Source: Pyxidicoccus sp. MSG2 (lineage in GTDB: Bacteria; Myxococcota; Myxococcia; Myxococcales; Myxococcaceae). Taken from it: a stretch of 64,000 nt of DNA. A program made the translations under genes and the position numbers. Below the pieces are notes generated by a model, which saw only the letters and a list, made by a program, of their open reading frames with translations, had not been told where the DNA came from and made no database searches. The stretch's first letter is position 1. Each line of letters begins with the position of its first letter. Shown piece by piece: positions 49,230 to 58,136 of the stretch. The stretch is taken from positions 4,464,001 through 4,528,000 of the forward strand of contig NZ_JAPNKC010000001.1 of the NCBI RefSeq assembly GCF_026626705.1, written 5' to 3'.

Positions 49230-49685
49230 ATGAAGGCAGAGATGCATCTGAGTGACAGCCAGCTCGCGCACGGCGTGCTCCGCCTGGTGTTCGGCACCAA
49301 CATCACCGTGCACGGCCTGGTGCGCGTGGGCGCGCCCGGCAGCTTCGCCGATGCGCTGGTGCCGGCCTTCGCCAACACCCCGCTGCCCGAGTGGAGCGTG
49401 CGCGCCTTCGCCGTGGGCCTTCCCTTCGTGGAGCTCGCCGTGGGCCTGTGCATCCTCCTGGGCCTGCGCCTGCGCCTCGCGCTCGTCGCCGGAGGCGTCG
49501 TCCTCGCGTCCCTCACCTTCGGCGAGTGCCTGCGCCAGGAGTGGAGCGCCGTGGGCCTGCACCTCAGCTACGCGCTCGCCTACTACGTCCTCCTCGCCCG
49601 CGCGGCCGATGCCCGCTTCACCGTCGATGGCCTGCTGCGCTCCCGCCACGCGGTGCCTCCCATCAGCGCCCCGTCCCGGGCCTGA
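49230..49685 (+). CDS. DoxX-like membrane protein
   Basis: 151 residues with four predicted membrane helices (LVFGTNITVHGLVRV, FVELAVGLCILLGL, LALVAGGVVLASLTFGE, YALAYYVLLARA). Topology and motifs fit the DoxX/YphA family, small membrane proteins linked to redox or respiratory complexes but poorly understood. Perfect GGAGGAATCTC precedes the ATG. Divergent from the LysR gene and 29 bases upstream of the deacetylase-like gene, likely a LysR-controlled operon. Confidence 0.8.
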   Translation: MKAEMHLSDSQLAHGVLRLVFGTNITVHGLVRVGAPGSFADALVPAFANTPLPEWSVRAFAVGLPFVELAVGLCILLGLRLRLALVAGGVVLASLTFGECLRQEWSAVGLHLSYALAYYVLLARAADARFTVDGLLRSRHAVPPISAPSRA

Positions 49686-49714
49686 AACCCCATCCGAATC
49701 GGAGTCCCACCACC

Positions 49715-50680
49715 ATGTCCCTGTCCCGCCGTGAGTTCGTCACCCAGACCGCCGTGGCCGGCGCGGCCATCGCCGCGACCTCCGTTGCTTCCCCCCGTCC
49801 CACCCCCAGGGCCCGCAAGGCGGAGGCGTGGCCCAACGGCGCCCGGCTCGCCATCTCCATCTCCCTGCAGTTCGAGGCCGGCGCCCAGCCCGAGCGCGGC
49901 GCGAGCGGGCCCTTCCCGCCCATCGACTCGCGCTACCCCGACCTGCCCACCTCCACGTGGTACGCGTATGGCTACAAGGAGGGCCTGCCCCGGCTGCTCG
50001 ACGTGTTCGACCGCCAGGGCGTCAAGGTGACGTCCCACATGGTCGGCGCCGCCGTGGACCTGAATCCCGCGCTCGCCCGCGAAGTCGTCCAGCGGGGCCA
50101 CGAGGCCGCCGCGCATGGCCAGACGTGGACGCCGCAGTTCTCCATGACTCGCGAGGAGGAGCGCGCGTCCTACGAGGCCAACATCCAGAGCATCCTCCGC
50201 GCCACCGGCACCCGCCCCGTGGGCTTCAACGCCTTCTGGCTGCGCGGCACGCCGAACACGCTCCCGCTGCTCCAGGAATTGGGCTTCCTCTACCACATCG
50301 ACGACGTGAGCCGGGACGAGCCCTTCCTCGTGCCCGTCAACGGCAGGCCCTTCGCCGTCATCCCCTACACGCTCGGCCTCAACGACATCGTCCTCTTCGA
50401 GGAGCGCCACTTCAGCGCGGACCAGTTCGCCAGCGAGCTGCGCCACGAGTTCGACGCCCTCCTCGCCGAGTCCGCCACCCGCCGCCGCATGATGTCCATC
50501 AGCATGCACGACCGCATCGGCGGCCGCCCCGCCCGCGCCCGGGTGCTGGAGGAGTTCATCGCCTACGCGAAGCGCCAGCCCGGCGTCTGGTTCGCGCGCA
50601 AGGACGAGCTGGCCCGCATCGCCCTGGAGAGCCCCCTCACCCCGCGCGAGGGCGCACTGTCCGCCGCTTCCCAGCCTTGA
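49715..50680 (+). CDS. Tat-exported polysaccharide-deacetylase-fold protein
   Basis: 321 residues. The twin-arginine motif SRREFVTQTAVAGAA marks Tat export. The mature domain follows the NodB/PuuE-type deacetylase plan: LLDVFDRQGVKVTSHMVG, then REVVQRGHEAAAHGQTW supplying the metal-binding His pair, and GFNAFWLRGTPNT. The first motif, normally containing one or two catalytic Asp, reads SISLQFEAGAQ here, with Glu and no Asp. It may use another metal arrangement or another substrate, such as an allantoinase-like one. Downstream of DoxX in a probable operon. Confidence 0.85.
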   Translation: MSLSRREFVTQTAVAGAAIAATSVASPRPTPRARKAEAWPNGARLAISISLQFEAGAQPERGASGPFPPIDSRYPDLPTSTWYAYGYKEGLPRLLDVFDRQGVKVTSHMVGAAVDLNPALAREVVQRGHEAAAHGQTWTPQFSMTREEERASYEANIQSILRATGTRPVGFNAFWLRGTPNTLPLLQELGFLYHIDDVSRDEPFLVPVNGRPFAVIPYTLGLNDIVLFEERHFSADQFASELRHEFDALLAESATRRRMMSISMHDRIGGRPARARVLEEFIAYAKRQPGVWFARKDELARIALESPLTPREGALSAASQP

Positions 50681-50727
50681 AGCACGGGACACCTGCACAC
50701 CGGCCTCGCGCCCGTTAAGGTGCCCCC

Positions 50728-51564
50728 GTGAGCACCGTCCCGCACTTCGTCCCCGGCCACGAGCCGCCAGCCCGTCCCCGCGACGGCGCCCTCCTCTTCC
50801 TCGCCCGAGGCATGGATGTGGTCGTCCAGGAGCAGGAGGGCTCCGTCTCCATCCCCACCGGCGCCGCCTTCCCGGAGCTCATCGCCGACGGGCACTACCT
50901 CGGCGCCCTCGACGGGCAGGACTGCTACGCCGCCGTCCTCCCCGAGGACTTCACCCCGCCCGACGGCTTCAAGAAGGTCCCCGGCCGCTCGCTCTACCGA
51001 CGCCTGGACGACGTCCGCTTCGCCGTGGTGGGCCGCTCCATCTCCATCGCCGAGTGGGACCTCACCCACCGCTTCTGCGGCCGCTGTGGCACGCCCACCC
51101 AGCTCGTCCCCGGCGAGCGCGCCCGCCGCTGCCCGGTGGACCACACGCCCTTCTACCCGCGCATCGCCCCCGCCATCATCGTCCTCGTCACCCGCGGTGA
51201 CACGATGCTGCTCGGCCGCAACGCCACCTTCCCCGAGCCCATGTTCAGCACGCTCGCCGGCTTCGTGGACCCCGGCGAGACGCTGGAGCAATGCGTCGCC
51301 CGCGAGGTGAAGGAGGAGGTCGGCATCGAGGTGAAGAACATCCGCTACTTCGGCTCGCAGCCGTGGCCCTACGGGCGCTCGCTCATGGTGGGCTTCACCG
51401 CCGAGTACGCCGGGGGCGACATCCAGGTGGACCCGAAGGAAATCGCCGAGGCCCACTGGTTCACCCCCGACAACCTCCCCCGCATCCCCCCGCGCATCAG
51501 CATCGCCCGCCAGCTCATCGACTCCTTCGTGGAGCGGGTGAAGGGCCCACCCGCGTCGTCCTGA
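50728..51564 (+). CDS. nudC: NAD(+) diphosphatase (Nudix)
   Basis: 278 residues. It should hydrolyse NAD(H) to NMN(H) and AMP and remove NAD caps from RNA. The Nudix box GFVDPGETLEQCVAREVKEEVG is intact (G-x5-E-x7-REVxEE-x-G) and the NudC-specific SQPWPYGRSLMVGF follows. The zinc ribbon begins FCGRCGTPT but its second half reads RRCPVDHTPFYPR, with Asp/His where the second Cys pair normally ends. Start GTG 50728 with AAGGTG upstream. Alone on its strand until queE. Confidence 0.93.
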   Translation: MSTVPHFVPGHEPPARPRDGALLFLARGMDVVVQEQEGSVSIPTGAAFPELIADGHYLGALDGQDCYAAVLPEDFTPPDGFKKVPGRSLYRRLDDVRFAVVGRSISIAEWDLTHRFCGRCGTPTQLVPGERARRCPVDHTPFYPRIAPAIIVLVTRGDTMLLGRNATFPEPMFSTLAGFVDPGETLEQCVAREVKEEVGIEVKNIRYFGSQPWPYGRSLMVGFTAEYAGGDIQVDPKEIAEAHWFTPDNLPRIPPRISIARQLIDSFVERVKGPPASS

Positions 51565-51732
51565 CGGCGAGCCGCCTCCAGAGGGCCCGCCCGCTCCCCT
51601 GCCCCGGGAATGAATGCCGGGCGTCAGCGCGGACGTTACCGTGCGTCTTCAGGGTTCCACACTTGACGGCGAGCACCCGGTGGGGTTGAAGCGCCGCTCC
51701 CCCGACGCCCCCGAAGACGAATCGAAGAAGCC

Positions 51733-52425
51733 ATGCCCGCCGCGCGCCCGCACATCGAGCCCCGCCTCGTCCCCACCGCCGACTCGGTGGTGGTGAAGGA
51801 GGTCTACCTCTCCGTCCAGGGCGAGTCCTCCCACGCCGGCCTGCTCTGCGCCTTCGTCCGTCTCACCGGCTGCCACCTGCGCTGCACGTACTGCGACAGC
51901 GAGTTCGCCTTCCACGGCGGCCAGCGCCGGAAGAACGCGGACATCGTCGCCGAGGTGAAGGCCCTCAACACCCCCAGCGTGGAAGTCACCGGCGGTGAGC
52001 CCCTCCTCCAGCCCGGCGTCTACCCGCTCATGCAGGGCCTGCTCGACGCCGGTCTCAAGGTGCTGCTGGAGACGAGCGGCGCCATCGACGTGCGGCTCGT
52101 GCCCCCGGCCGTCCACAAAATCGTGGACATGAAGACGCCCTCCTCGGGCGAGCACTCGCGCAACGACTACCGCAACTTCACGTCGATGAACGCCAACGAC
52201 GAATTGAAGTTCGTCATCGGCTCGCGCGAGGACTACGACTGGTCCAAGGCGCTCATCGCCGAGCACCGCCTGCTGCAGAAGCCCTACGGCATCCTCTTCT
52301 CCACCGTCTTCGACAAGCTCCACCCGCGCCAGCTCGCCGAGTGGGTCATCGAGGACAGGCTCGCCGTCCGCTTCCAGCTCCAGATGCACAAGTACCTCTG
52401 GGACCCGAACGCGCGCGGCGTGTGA
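51733..52425 (+). CDS. queE: 7-carboxy-7-deazaguanine synthase (radical SAM)
   Basis: 230 residues. It converts carboxytetrahydropterin to 7-carboxy-7-deazaguanine in queuosine/7-deazaguanine biosynthesis. Radical-SAM cluster Cys residues are in CHLRCTYCDSEFAF and the SAM motif is GGEPLLQ; SVQGESSHAG and QMHKYLWDP at the termini are QueE signatures. No queC, queD or queF lies nearby. The gap from nudC (168 bases) shows no clear promoter. Convergent with the B-box-like gene, 6 bases between stops. Confidence 0.95.
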   Translation: MPAARPHIEPRLVPTADSVVVKEVYLSVQGESSHAGLLCAFVRLTGCHLRCTYCDSEFAFHGGQRRKNADIVAEVKALNTPSVEVTGGEPLLQPGVYPLMQGLLDAGLKVLLETSGAIDVRLVPPAVHKIVDMKTPSSGEHSRNDYRNFTSMNANDELKFVIGSREDYDWSKALIAEHRLLQKPYGILFSTVFDKLHPRQLAEWVIEDRLAVRFQLQMHKYLWDPNARGV

Positions 52426-52431
52426 CGCGGT

Positions 52432-52857
52432 TCAGCCGCCGCGCGGCAGGAACAGCCACAAGAGCCACAGGCCGGACAGCGCCACGTTCAGCGCCCCCAG
52501 CCCCAGCACCACCTGCGCCTGCGTGCGGCCGCGCTCGGCGCCTTCACCCCGGCGGATGCGCCGCAGCTCGCGCGAGCCCAGCACCAGCCCGGCCACCCCC
52601 GCCACCAGCGTGGGCAGGGGCATCGCCAGCGAACACGGCAGACACGCCAGGCCCAGGATGTTGAGCGCCAGCGCTCCCTGCACCACGCGAGACGGCCGCG
52701 CCTCGCGGCGCAGCAGCACCACGCAGGGCTCGCAGTAGGGGGACTCGCCCACCACCTCCGTGCAGTCGCCGCACAGGAAGTTGCCGCAGCGTGCGCACGT
52801 GGCCACCGCCGCGACGTCCGGGTGGGTGGCGCAGCGAGCCCCGCCAGGCGTGGACAT
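52432..52857 (-). CDS. B-box-type zinc-binding membrane protein
   Basis: 141 residues. The N-terminus has a B-box-like Cys/His cluster (CATHPDVAAVATCARCGNFLC, CTEVVGESPYCEPC), about eight potential zinc ligands, followed by two hydrophobic hairpins (LALNILGLACLPCSLAMPL, VLGLGALNVALSGLWLLWLF) that resemble DUF4190. Probably a membrane protein with a cytoplasmic zinc domain. GTG 52860 is immediately before the ATG. The next membrane-protein gene on the same strand stops 16 bases upstream of the ATG, so they are likely co-transcribed. Confidence 0.8.
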   Translation of the reverse strand: MSTPGGARCATHPDVAAVATCARCGNFLCGDCTEVVGESPYCEPCVVLLRREARPSRVVQGALALNILGLACLPCSLAMPLPTLVAGVAGLVLGSRELRRIRRGEGAERGRTQAQVVLGLGALNVALSGLWLLWLFLPRGG

Positions 52858-52873
52858 CACGGCGAGGACGCCT

Positions 52874-53155
52874 TCAGAAGCCCGGGGGCGGGACGTGGGA
52901 GGACAGCTCGCTCAGCCCGTGCGCGCCCAGCCCCAGGAACACCGCCGCCAGCACCGTGCTGGCCATGAAGCCGGCGACGATGAGCCCCTTGCGCGGGTGC
53001 TCGAACTGGCTGAAGGCGTAGAACAGCACGTAGCAGGGGATGAGCAGCACCATGACGCCCGTGCCCACGCTCCGGCGGAACGCGTGAATCAGCAGGGTGA
53101 CGGCGCAGACCAGCGCGAGGAGGCCGAAGAGGATGGCGAGCGGAAGCAGCGGCAC
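52874..53155 (-). CDS. small membrane protein of unknown function
   Basis: 93 residues with three hydrophobic segments (LAILFGLLALVCAVTLLIHAF, VMVLLIPCYVLFYAF, GLIVAGFMASTVLAAVFLGLG). No recognised family. GTG start with GGGGAGAGC directly upstream. Paired with the zinc-binding membrane gene; divergent from the next small membrane gene. Confidence 0.7.
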   Translation of the reverse strand: MPLLPLAILFGLLALVCAVTLLIHAFRRSVGTGVMVLLIPCYVLFYAFSQFEHPRKGLIVAGFMASTVLAAVFLGLGAHGLSELSSHVPPPGF

Positions 53156-53246
53156 GCTCTCCCCTTAGCACGTTCCATTCCTGGCCACCGCACCGTGCGC
53201 ATATTAAGCACGGCCCCAAGTCAACCCGCCGAGGGAGGTGCCTGCC

Positions 53247-53561
53247 ATGAACACCGCCAAGACACTGTTCAACTTCGTCCTCGCGGGCGCCCTGCTGGGC
53301 ATCGTCGTCGCCTCGTGGGTCGGCCCCGTCTTCCTCGGCTGGTACAACGAGACGCCCTTCGCCACCCAGACGGTGTGCAACCTGCCGCAGGTGATTCGGG
53401 GCACCACGTCCTCGCTGCTCACCTACCAGGCCATCGGAGCGGGCATCGGCGCCTTCGTCATGCTCATCCTCGGCGTGCTCTTCGTGCGCCGCGCCGGCCG
53501 CCGCGCCCGGGAGCAGGCGGAGATGCCGCCGCCCCCCACGGCCCCCAGCGCCACCGCCTGA
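53247..53561 (+). CDS. small membrane protein of unknown function
   Basis: 104 residues with two membrane helices (FVLAGALLGIVVASWVGPVF and AIGAGIGAFVMLILGVLFV), separated by a short external loop with a Cys, and a Pro-rich cytoplasmic tail. ATG 53247 is preceded by GAGGGAGG; GTG 53238 is possible. Convergent with the next lipoprotein gene, three bases between stops. Confidence 0.7.
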   Translation: MNTAKTLFNFVLAGALLGIVVASWVGPVFLGWYNETPFATQTVCNLPQVIRGTTSSLLTYQAIGAGIGAFVMLILGVLFVRRAGRRAREQAEMPPPPTAPSATA

Positions 53562-53564
53562 CGA

Positions 53565-53933
53565 CTACTGCACCCGCACCAGCACCGGGGGCGAGGTGCC
53601 CAGCACGCCACCGCCCTCGTTGTCCGTCACCGTGACGGTGATGTTGAACGTCGACGTCTCCGACACCTGCGGCGCAATCCAGGTGGGGTTGCGCGCGTGC
53701 GCGTCGCTGAAGTGGCCCGCGGGCTCGGCCGGAATCTGCACCCAGTCGTACTGCATCTCGTCCCCGTCCGGGTCCATCACCTCCAGCTCCAGCAACACCT
53801 CGCCCCCCGGCACCACACTGAGGGGATTCGGGCGCGGCCCCACCGTGACTTCCGGCGGCTGGTTGACCAGGCACCCGAAGCTCATGGCCCCCAACGCCAG
53901 CGCCACGATGACTCCCGAAGACGACCGAAACAT
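53565..53933 (-). CDS. small lipoprotein with PKD/Ig-like fold
   Basis: 122 residues. Lipobox GAMSFGCLVN, then PEVTVGPRPNPLSVVPGGEVLLE, LEVMDPDGDEMQYDW and FNITVTVTDNEGG, the pattern of a PKD-like beta sandwich. Probably an envelope protein. GGGGGAAG precedes the ATG. Confidence 0.8.
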   Translation of the reverse strand: MFRSSSGVIVALALGAMSFGCLVNQPPEVTVGPRPNPLSVVPGGEVLLELEVMDPDGDEMQYDWVQIPAEPAGHFSDAHARNPTWIAPQVSETSTFNITVTVTDNEGGGVLGTSPPVLVRVQ

Positions 53934-54106
53934 GGACTTCCCCCTGCGAAGATTGCTCCTACCCTAACGCGTCCCCACCGTCGGGTGTATCGGAGCTGCT
54001 TCCGGAAAAGTCCTGGAATCCATGATGGAAGTCACACGCGCGGCTGAAAGGTCCACCACCGGTAGTCCGCCCCGCTCGCCAGTCCGAGAGGAAACGTCGG
54101 ATGGGC

Positions 54107-54394
54107 TCACTTCCGGCGGCGCGCGGGCGGCTTCCGGCGGGTGGCGACCAGCAGCAGCTTGTCCCCCCGGGACAGGCGCTTGATGGCGGCCTCGCGGCGC
54201 AGGGCCGAGCCCCGGTCCCCGACGGACTCGCTCCACACCAGGGTGACGGGGAGGCGGGCTCGCGTATAGGCGGCGCCTCGGCCCCGCCCGTGGGTGGCCA
54301 GCCGGCGCTCCAGATTGTTGGTGGCGCCGGTGTACAGCGTGCCGTCGCAACAGCGCAGCATGTAGACAGACCAGATGGGTGTTTCGTCCGACAC
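54107..54394 (-). CDS. GIY-YIG superfamily nuclease, UPF0213/YhbQ-like
   Basis: 95 residues, nearly all one GIY-YIG domain: WSVYMLRCCDGTLYTGATNN supplies the two-strand motif (here VYM...LYTG), RRLATHGRGRGAAYTR the Arg and His, and EAAIKRLSR the late Glu region. Basic C-terminal tail. Small proteins of this type are common and poorly understood, some acting in DNA repair. GTG start. Separate from the CBS gene by 37 bases on the same strand. Confidence 0.9.
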   Translation of the reverse strand: MSDETPIWSVYMLRCCDGTLYTGATNNLERRLATHGRGRGAAYTRARLPVTLVWSESVGDRGSALRREAAIKRLSRGDKLLLVATRRKPPARRRK

Positions 54395-54431
54395 GGCGGG
54401 CGCACTGTACCGCCCCCGCCGGCCGGACGCG

Positions 54432-54773
54432 CTACCCCTTCCCGGGTGCCGGAGCCACGGGGCCGCGCGACTTCCGGCGCAGCCGTGGCAGGTGCAACTG
54501 GAACCTCAACAGCCGCAGGCGCGGCCGCTCCCGGGGCGGCGGCTTCACCCTCGCCATGACCCGGGAGACTGGCGAGAGTGGATCCTCCCCCCACGCCGCG
54601 AGGATGTGCGCCTCGCTCACCAGTCCCAACAACCCCCCCCCCTCACCCACCACCCCCAACATCCGCACCTGGTGCCGCTCCATCTCGCGAAGGGCACGCA
54701 GGAGGGTATCTGTGGGAAAAACGGTGGCGATGAAGGAGGACAACGCTTCCTTGAAAGCCCGGTTTTGCCTCAT
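54432..54773 (-). CDS. CBS-domain protein, single domain with basic tail
   Basis: 113 residues. FIATVFPTDTLLRALREMERHQVRMLGVV... GLLGLVSEAHILAAW is one CBS motif, normally found in pairs that bind adenosyl ligands; a homodimer could restore a pair. The C-terminal ~35 residues are Arg/Pro/Lys-rich. ATG 54773 has GGGAGGA upstream and is preferred over GTG 54851. Divergent from the alpha/beta hydrolase. Confidence 0.7.
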   Translation of the reverse strand: MRQNRAFKEALSSFIATVFPTDTLLRALREMERHQVRMLGVVGEGGGLLGLVSEAHILAAWGEDPLSPVSRVMARVKPPPRERPRLRLLRFQLHLPRLRRKSRGPVAPAPGKG

Positions 54774-54885
54774 ACAGCGTCCTCCCGCCATCACGCGCAC
54801 ATCTCCCTGCAACAGCCCTGCCGGGAGTAGGTGAGGGTGACCATTCAACACAGCATGGCGCCACGGACGCGCTTAGACTGGTTGG

Positions 54886-55938
54886 GTGACACGCAGACAG
54901 GTAGCGCGGCTGGGACGGATGGCGGACCTCTTCTCGCGGACGGTGGCCCGCGGCAAGGAGGGGCTGCTGACGCTGAGCTTCCGGCCGGACGAGCTGTACC
55001 GGGTGCCCACGGACGACGGCGCCGCCATCGCCATGGGGCGCTACCACCCGAGAGGAGAACGGCGCTTCGCGGAGCCCGTCATCCTCTGCCACGGGCTGGG
55101 CGCCAACCGCTTCCACCTGGACTTCGACGAGCAGTACAGCATGGCGCGCTACCTGGCCCGCGCGGGCTTCGAGGCGTGGGTGCTGGAGCTGCGCGGCCGG
55201 GGGCTGGCGGGCGACTGCACGGACTTCAATTTTGATGACCAGGCGGAACACGACGTTCGCACCGCGGTGCGAACCGTCCTGTCCACAGGGGCGAAGGAAG
55301 TGCTCTGGGTCGGTCATTCCAAGGGAGGACTGACCCTCTACGCGCACCTGGCGAAGAACCCGGAGGCCCCGGTGCGCGCGGCGGCCGTGCTGGGCAGCCC
55401 GTTCACCTTCGCGGTGCAGCCGGGGCTGCGCACCTTCATCCAGAAGGTGGAGCCGCTGTTGCAACTGAAGGTCATCCCCACCGGACGGGTGACGAGCCTC
55501 GCCCTCTTCGGGGCACCGCCGGGGCCGCTCAGCCGGTACATGATGCTGGCGGAGAACATGGAGCCGGACGTGGTGCGCAAGGCGCTGGCCAACGTGCCCG
55601 CCAACGTGTCCGGCGGCGTGGGGCGCCAGTTCGCCCGCTGGATTTCCACCAACCGCTTCACCTCGTATGACGGCGGCTTCGACTACCGCGAGTCCCTGTC
55701 CCGGGTGCGCATCCCCTTCCTGCTGCTGGCCGGGAGCAAGGATTTGCTCGCCCCGCCCATGGCGGTGGCGCGCGCGAAGGAGGCGCTGGGTGGGCCGGTG
55801 AAGTTCCTCGTCGCGGGCCGGGCGCATGGCTTCGGGGCGGACTACGGGCACGCGGACCTCATCCTCGGCCGCAAGGCCCCGGACGAAATCTTCCCCCTGG
55901 TGGAGGCGTTCCTCTCCGCGCACGCGACCCGGTCGTGA
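54886..55938 (+). CDS. alpha/beta-hydrolase-fold protein
   Basis: 350 residues. Nucleophile elbow GHSKG (about residue 145), oxyanion region ILCHGLGANR, acidic residue in LLAGSKDLLAPP and catalytic His in GRAHGFGADYGHADLI form a complete Ser-Asp-His triad. ELRGRGLAGDCTDFNFDD recalls lysosomal-lipase/PHA-synthase-like branches. No signal peptide. GTG start at 54886; ATG 54919 is an alternative. Its stop overlaps a GTG that could start the next gene, so it heads the PPIase-pdxA gene cluster. Confidence 0.85.
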   Translation: MTRRQVARLGRMADLFSRTVARGKEGLLTLSFRPDELYRVPTDDGAAIAMGRYHPRGERRFAEPVILCHGLGANRFHLDFDEQYSMARYLARAGFEAWVLELRGRGLAGDCTDFNFDDQAEHDVRTAVRTVLSTGAKEVLWVGHSKGGLTLYAHLAKNPEAPVRAAAVLGSPFTFAVQPGLRTFIQKVEPLLQLKVIPTGRVTSLALFGAPPGPLSRYMMLAENMEPDVVRKALANVPANVSGGVGRQFARWISTNRFTSYDGGFDYRESLSRVRIPFLLLAGSKDLLAPPMAVARAKEALGGPVKFLVAGRAHGFGADYGHADLILGRKAPDEIFPLVEAFLSAHATRS

Positions 55939-56009
55939 GCCGGCGCACAGGGCCCTTCCCCCCGGGTTGTCCGGCCCTCCTCGCCGTGCTACCGGGAAGC
56001 TCCTTGCGC

Positions 56010-57008
56010 ATGTCCGTGTCCGCCCGCCTCATCCCCCTCGCTCTGCTGGTGTCCGCCGCGTGCGGCCGCGCTCCCGGCGAGGGCCGCGCGGAGCTCGACC
56101 TGCGGCACACGCGGCAGGCGGGTGGGCAGGCGGTGGCCCGCTGGAGTGGCGACTCGGTGACGGCGGAGGAGCTGGCCCGGCGCTTCGAGGAGCAGAGCCC
56201 CGCCCTGCGCGAGCGCTACCTCGCCCCCCAGGCCCGGCGCGAGTACGTGGAGTCCATGGCCCGCTTCGAGTTGCTGGTGCGCGATGCGCTCGCCCGCGGG
56301 CTCCAGGATGATCCGGAGGTGGTGGAGGCCACCAAGCGCGCGCTGGTGAATCGGCTGATGCGCACGCAACTGGAAGAGGCCCCCGTCCACGTCACCGACG
56401 CGGAACTGGAGGCCGCCTACGCCGCGCGCCGCGAGGACTTCGTCCGGCCCGAGGCCGTGCGCGTCTCCCACGTCTTCCTCGCCGCGCCGCGCTCGGATGC
56501 GGTGCGTGTAACGGACGCGAAGCGGCGGGCCGAGGACCTGCTGGCACGCGCGAAGGCGCTGCCTGAAAGCGACTTCGCCGGCTTCGGCGCCCTCGCGCGA
56601 GAGCACAGCGAGGAGCCCCGCACGGCGCCGCTGGATGGTGATTTGCGCTTCCTCTCCGACGATGCCCTGGCCCACGCGTACGGGCCGGAGGTCGCCGCGG
56701 CGGCGCGGGCGCTCTCCACCGAGGGCGGCCTGAGCGGCGTGGTGCAGACGGACGCGGGCCTGCACCTCCTCAAGCTGCGCGCGCGCCGGCCCGCGCTGAA
56801 CCTCGCCCTGGACGACGTGCGCGAGGAATTGCGCGTGCGACTGGAGGGCGAGAAGCGCTCCCGCGCCTGGGCGGAGTACCTGGCGCGCGTGGAGCAGGGG
56901 CTGTCCCTGTCGGTGGACCCGGACGCGCTCGCGCGGGTGCCGCTGGACGTGGCGGCCCCCATGCGCAAGCCCTCCGGCCCCCTGCCCGGCACGGTGCCCG
57001 CGCCATGA
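56010..57008 (+). CDS. parvulin-type peptidyl-prolyl isomerase lipoprotein
   Basis: 332 residues. Lipobox LVSAACGRAPG gives an envelope lipoprotein. An N-terminal SurA/PrsA-like helical part (EELARRFEEQSPALRERY) is followed by a PpiC-type domain (about 160-285): VRVSHVFLAAPRS, REHSEEPRTAPLDGDLRF, GLSGVVQTDAGLHLLKL. ATG 56010 is preferred for the lipobox; GTG 55935 overlaps the preceding stop. Next gene overlaps by 4 bases. First of three consecutive PPIases. Confidence 0.88.
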   Translation: MSVSARLIPLALLVSAACGRAPGEGRAELDLRHTRQAGGQAVARWSGDSVTAEELARRFEEQSPALRERYLAPQARREYVESMARFELLVRDALARGLQDDPEVVEATKRALVNRLMRTQLEEAPVHVTDAELEAAYAARREDFVRPEAVRVSHVFLAAPRSDAVRVTDAKRRAEDLLARAKALPESDFAGFGALAREHSEEPRTAPLDGDLRFLSDDALAHAYGPEVAAAARALSTEGGLSGVVQTDAGLHLLKLRARRPALNLALDDVREELRVRLEGEKRSRAWAEYLARVEQGLSLSVDPDALARVPLDVAAPMRKPSGPLPGTVPAP

Positions 57009-57082
57009 CTGCCCGCTTGCCCTTCCGGCCCGCCGGCCCCACCTACGGGAGTCGCCCCCTCCCTTCCCCGAGGCACCCGAGC

Positions 57083-58075
57083 ATGCGCCTTCATCCCACC
57101 CGTGCGCTCTTCGTCCCACTCGCCCTGCTGTTCGCCCTGGGGCCGGGACTGGCCTGCAACAAGCCGCCGAAGGAGGACCCCGACGCCTCGGTGGTCGCCA
57201 GCGTCAATGGCGAGGTGCTCAGCCGCGCCGACTTCGAGCAGGAGCTGTGGCGCGAGCTGGCCTCCACGGAAGCACCGCAGCGCACGCCCGAGGAGGTGGA
57301 GCCCTTCAAGCGGACGCTGCTCGACACCTGCATCCACCGGATGCTGCTGCTCCAGGCGGCGCGGGGCAACAACCTCACCGTCACCCCCGAGGAGGTGGAC
57401 CGGGGCGTGCTGCGGCTGTCCGGCGACTACCCCGCGGGCAACTTCAACGAGGTGCTCGCCCAGGGGCGGCTGTCCATGGCGGAGCTGCGCGAGCGGGAGA
57501 CGAGCCGGCTGACGATTGAGAAGCTGTTCGCCAACCACGTCTACTCGCGCGTGGCGGTGACGGAGGAGGAATTGCGCGCGTACTACGCCGCCAACGAGGC
57601 GGAGTTCAACGAGGCGGAGCAGGTCCACGCCGCGCAGATGGTGGTGAAGGGCCTGGACGACGCGCGCAAGCTCCAGGTGCAGCTCAAGTCGGGCAAGAAG
57701 TTCGCCGACCTGGCCCGCCGGTATTCCCTCAGCGCGGACGGCAAGGTGGGGGGGGACCTCGGCTTCTTCCCCCGCGGGCAGATGCCCCCGGCCTTCGACG
57801 AGGTGGTATTCAAGCTCCCCGTGGGGCAGGTTTCGGATGTGGTCTCCACCGAATACGGCTACCACCTGTTCCGCGTGCTGGAGCGCAAGCCGGCACGCAA
57901 GCGGGAGTTCGCCGAGGTGCGGCAGTTGGTGGAAGCGAAGCTGCTGGAGAGGAAGCGCACGGAGGCACAGGAGGCGTTCGAGAAGGAGCTGCGCGAGAAG
58001 GCGCAGGTCCAGGTGAACGAAGCCACCCTGCAGGCCATCCGCGGGAAGCCGGCGCCGCAAGCGGCGGCGAAGTGA
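57083..58075 (+). CDS. parvulin-type peptidyl-prolyl isomerase lipoprotein (PrsA/SurA-like)
   Basis: 330 residues. Lipobox GLACNKPP. VVASVNGEVLSRADFEQELW opens the SurA-N-type chaperone part; the parvulin domain (about 170-275) has QVHAAQMVVKGLDDARKL, FADLARRYSLSADGKVGGDLG and PVGQVSDVVSTEYGYHLFRV. It should assist folding of exported or outer-membrane proteins. ATG 57083 chosen for the lipobox; the frame is open back to 57005, overlapping the preceding stop. Second of the three PPIases. Confidence 0.9.
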   Translation: MRLHPTRALFVPLALLFALGPGLACNKPPKEDPDASVVASVNGEVLSRADFEQELWRELASTEAPQRTPEEVEPFKRTLLDTCIHRMLLLQAARGNNLTVTPEEVDRGVLRLSGDYPAGNFNEVLAQGRLSMAELRERETSRLTIEKLFANHVYSRVAVTEEELRAYYAANEAEFNEAEQVHAAQMVVKGLDDARKLQVQLKSGKKFADLARRYSLSADGKVGGDLGFFPRGQMPPAFDEVVFKLPVGQVSDVVSTEYGYHLFRVLERKPARKREFAEVRQLVEAKLLERKRTEAQEAFEKELREKAQVQVNEATLQAIRGKPAPQAAAK

Positions 58076-58136
58076 CGGAATGCACGGCCGGGACGGTGGT
58101 TGGACGGACCCGGTGGAGCTCGGAAGGATGCTCGAG

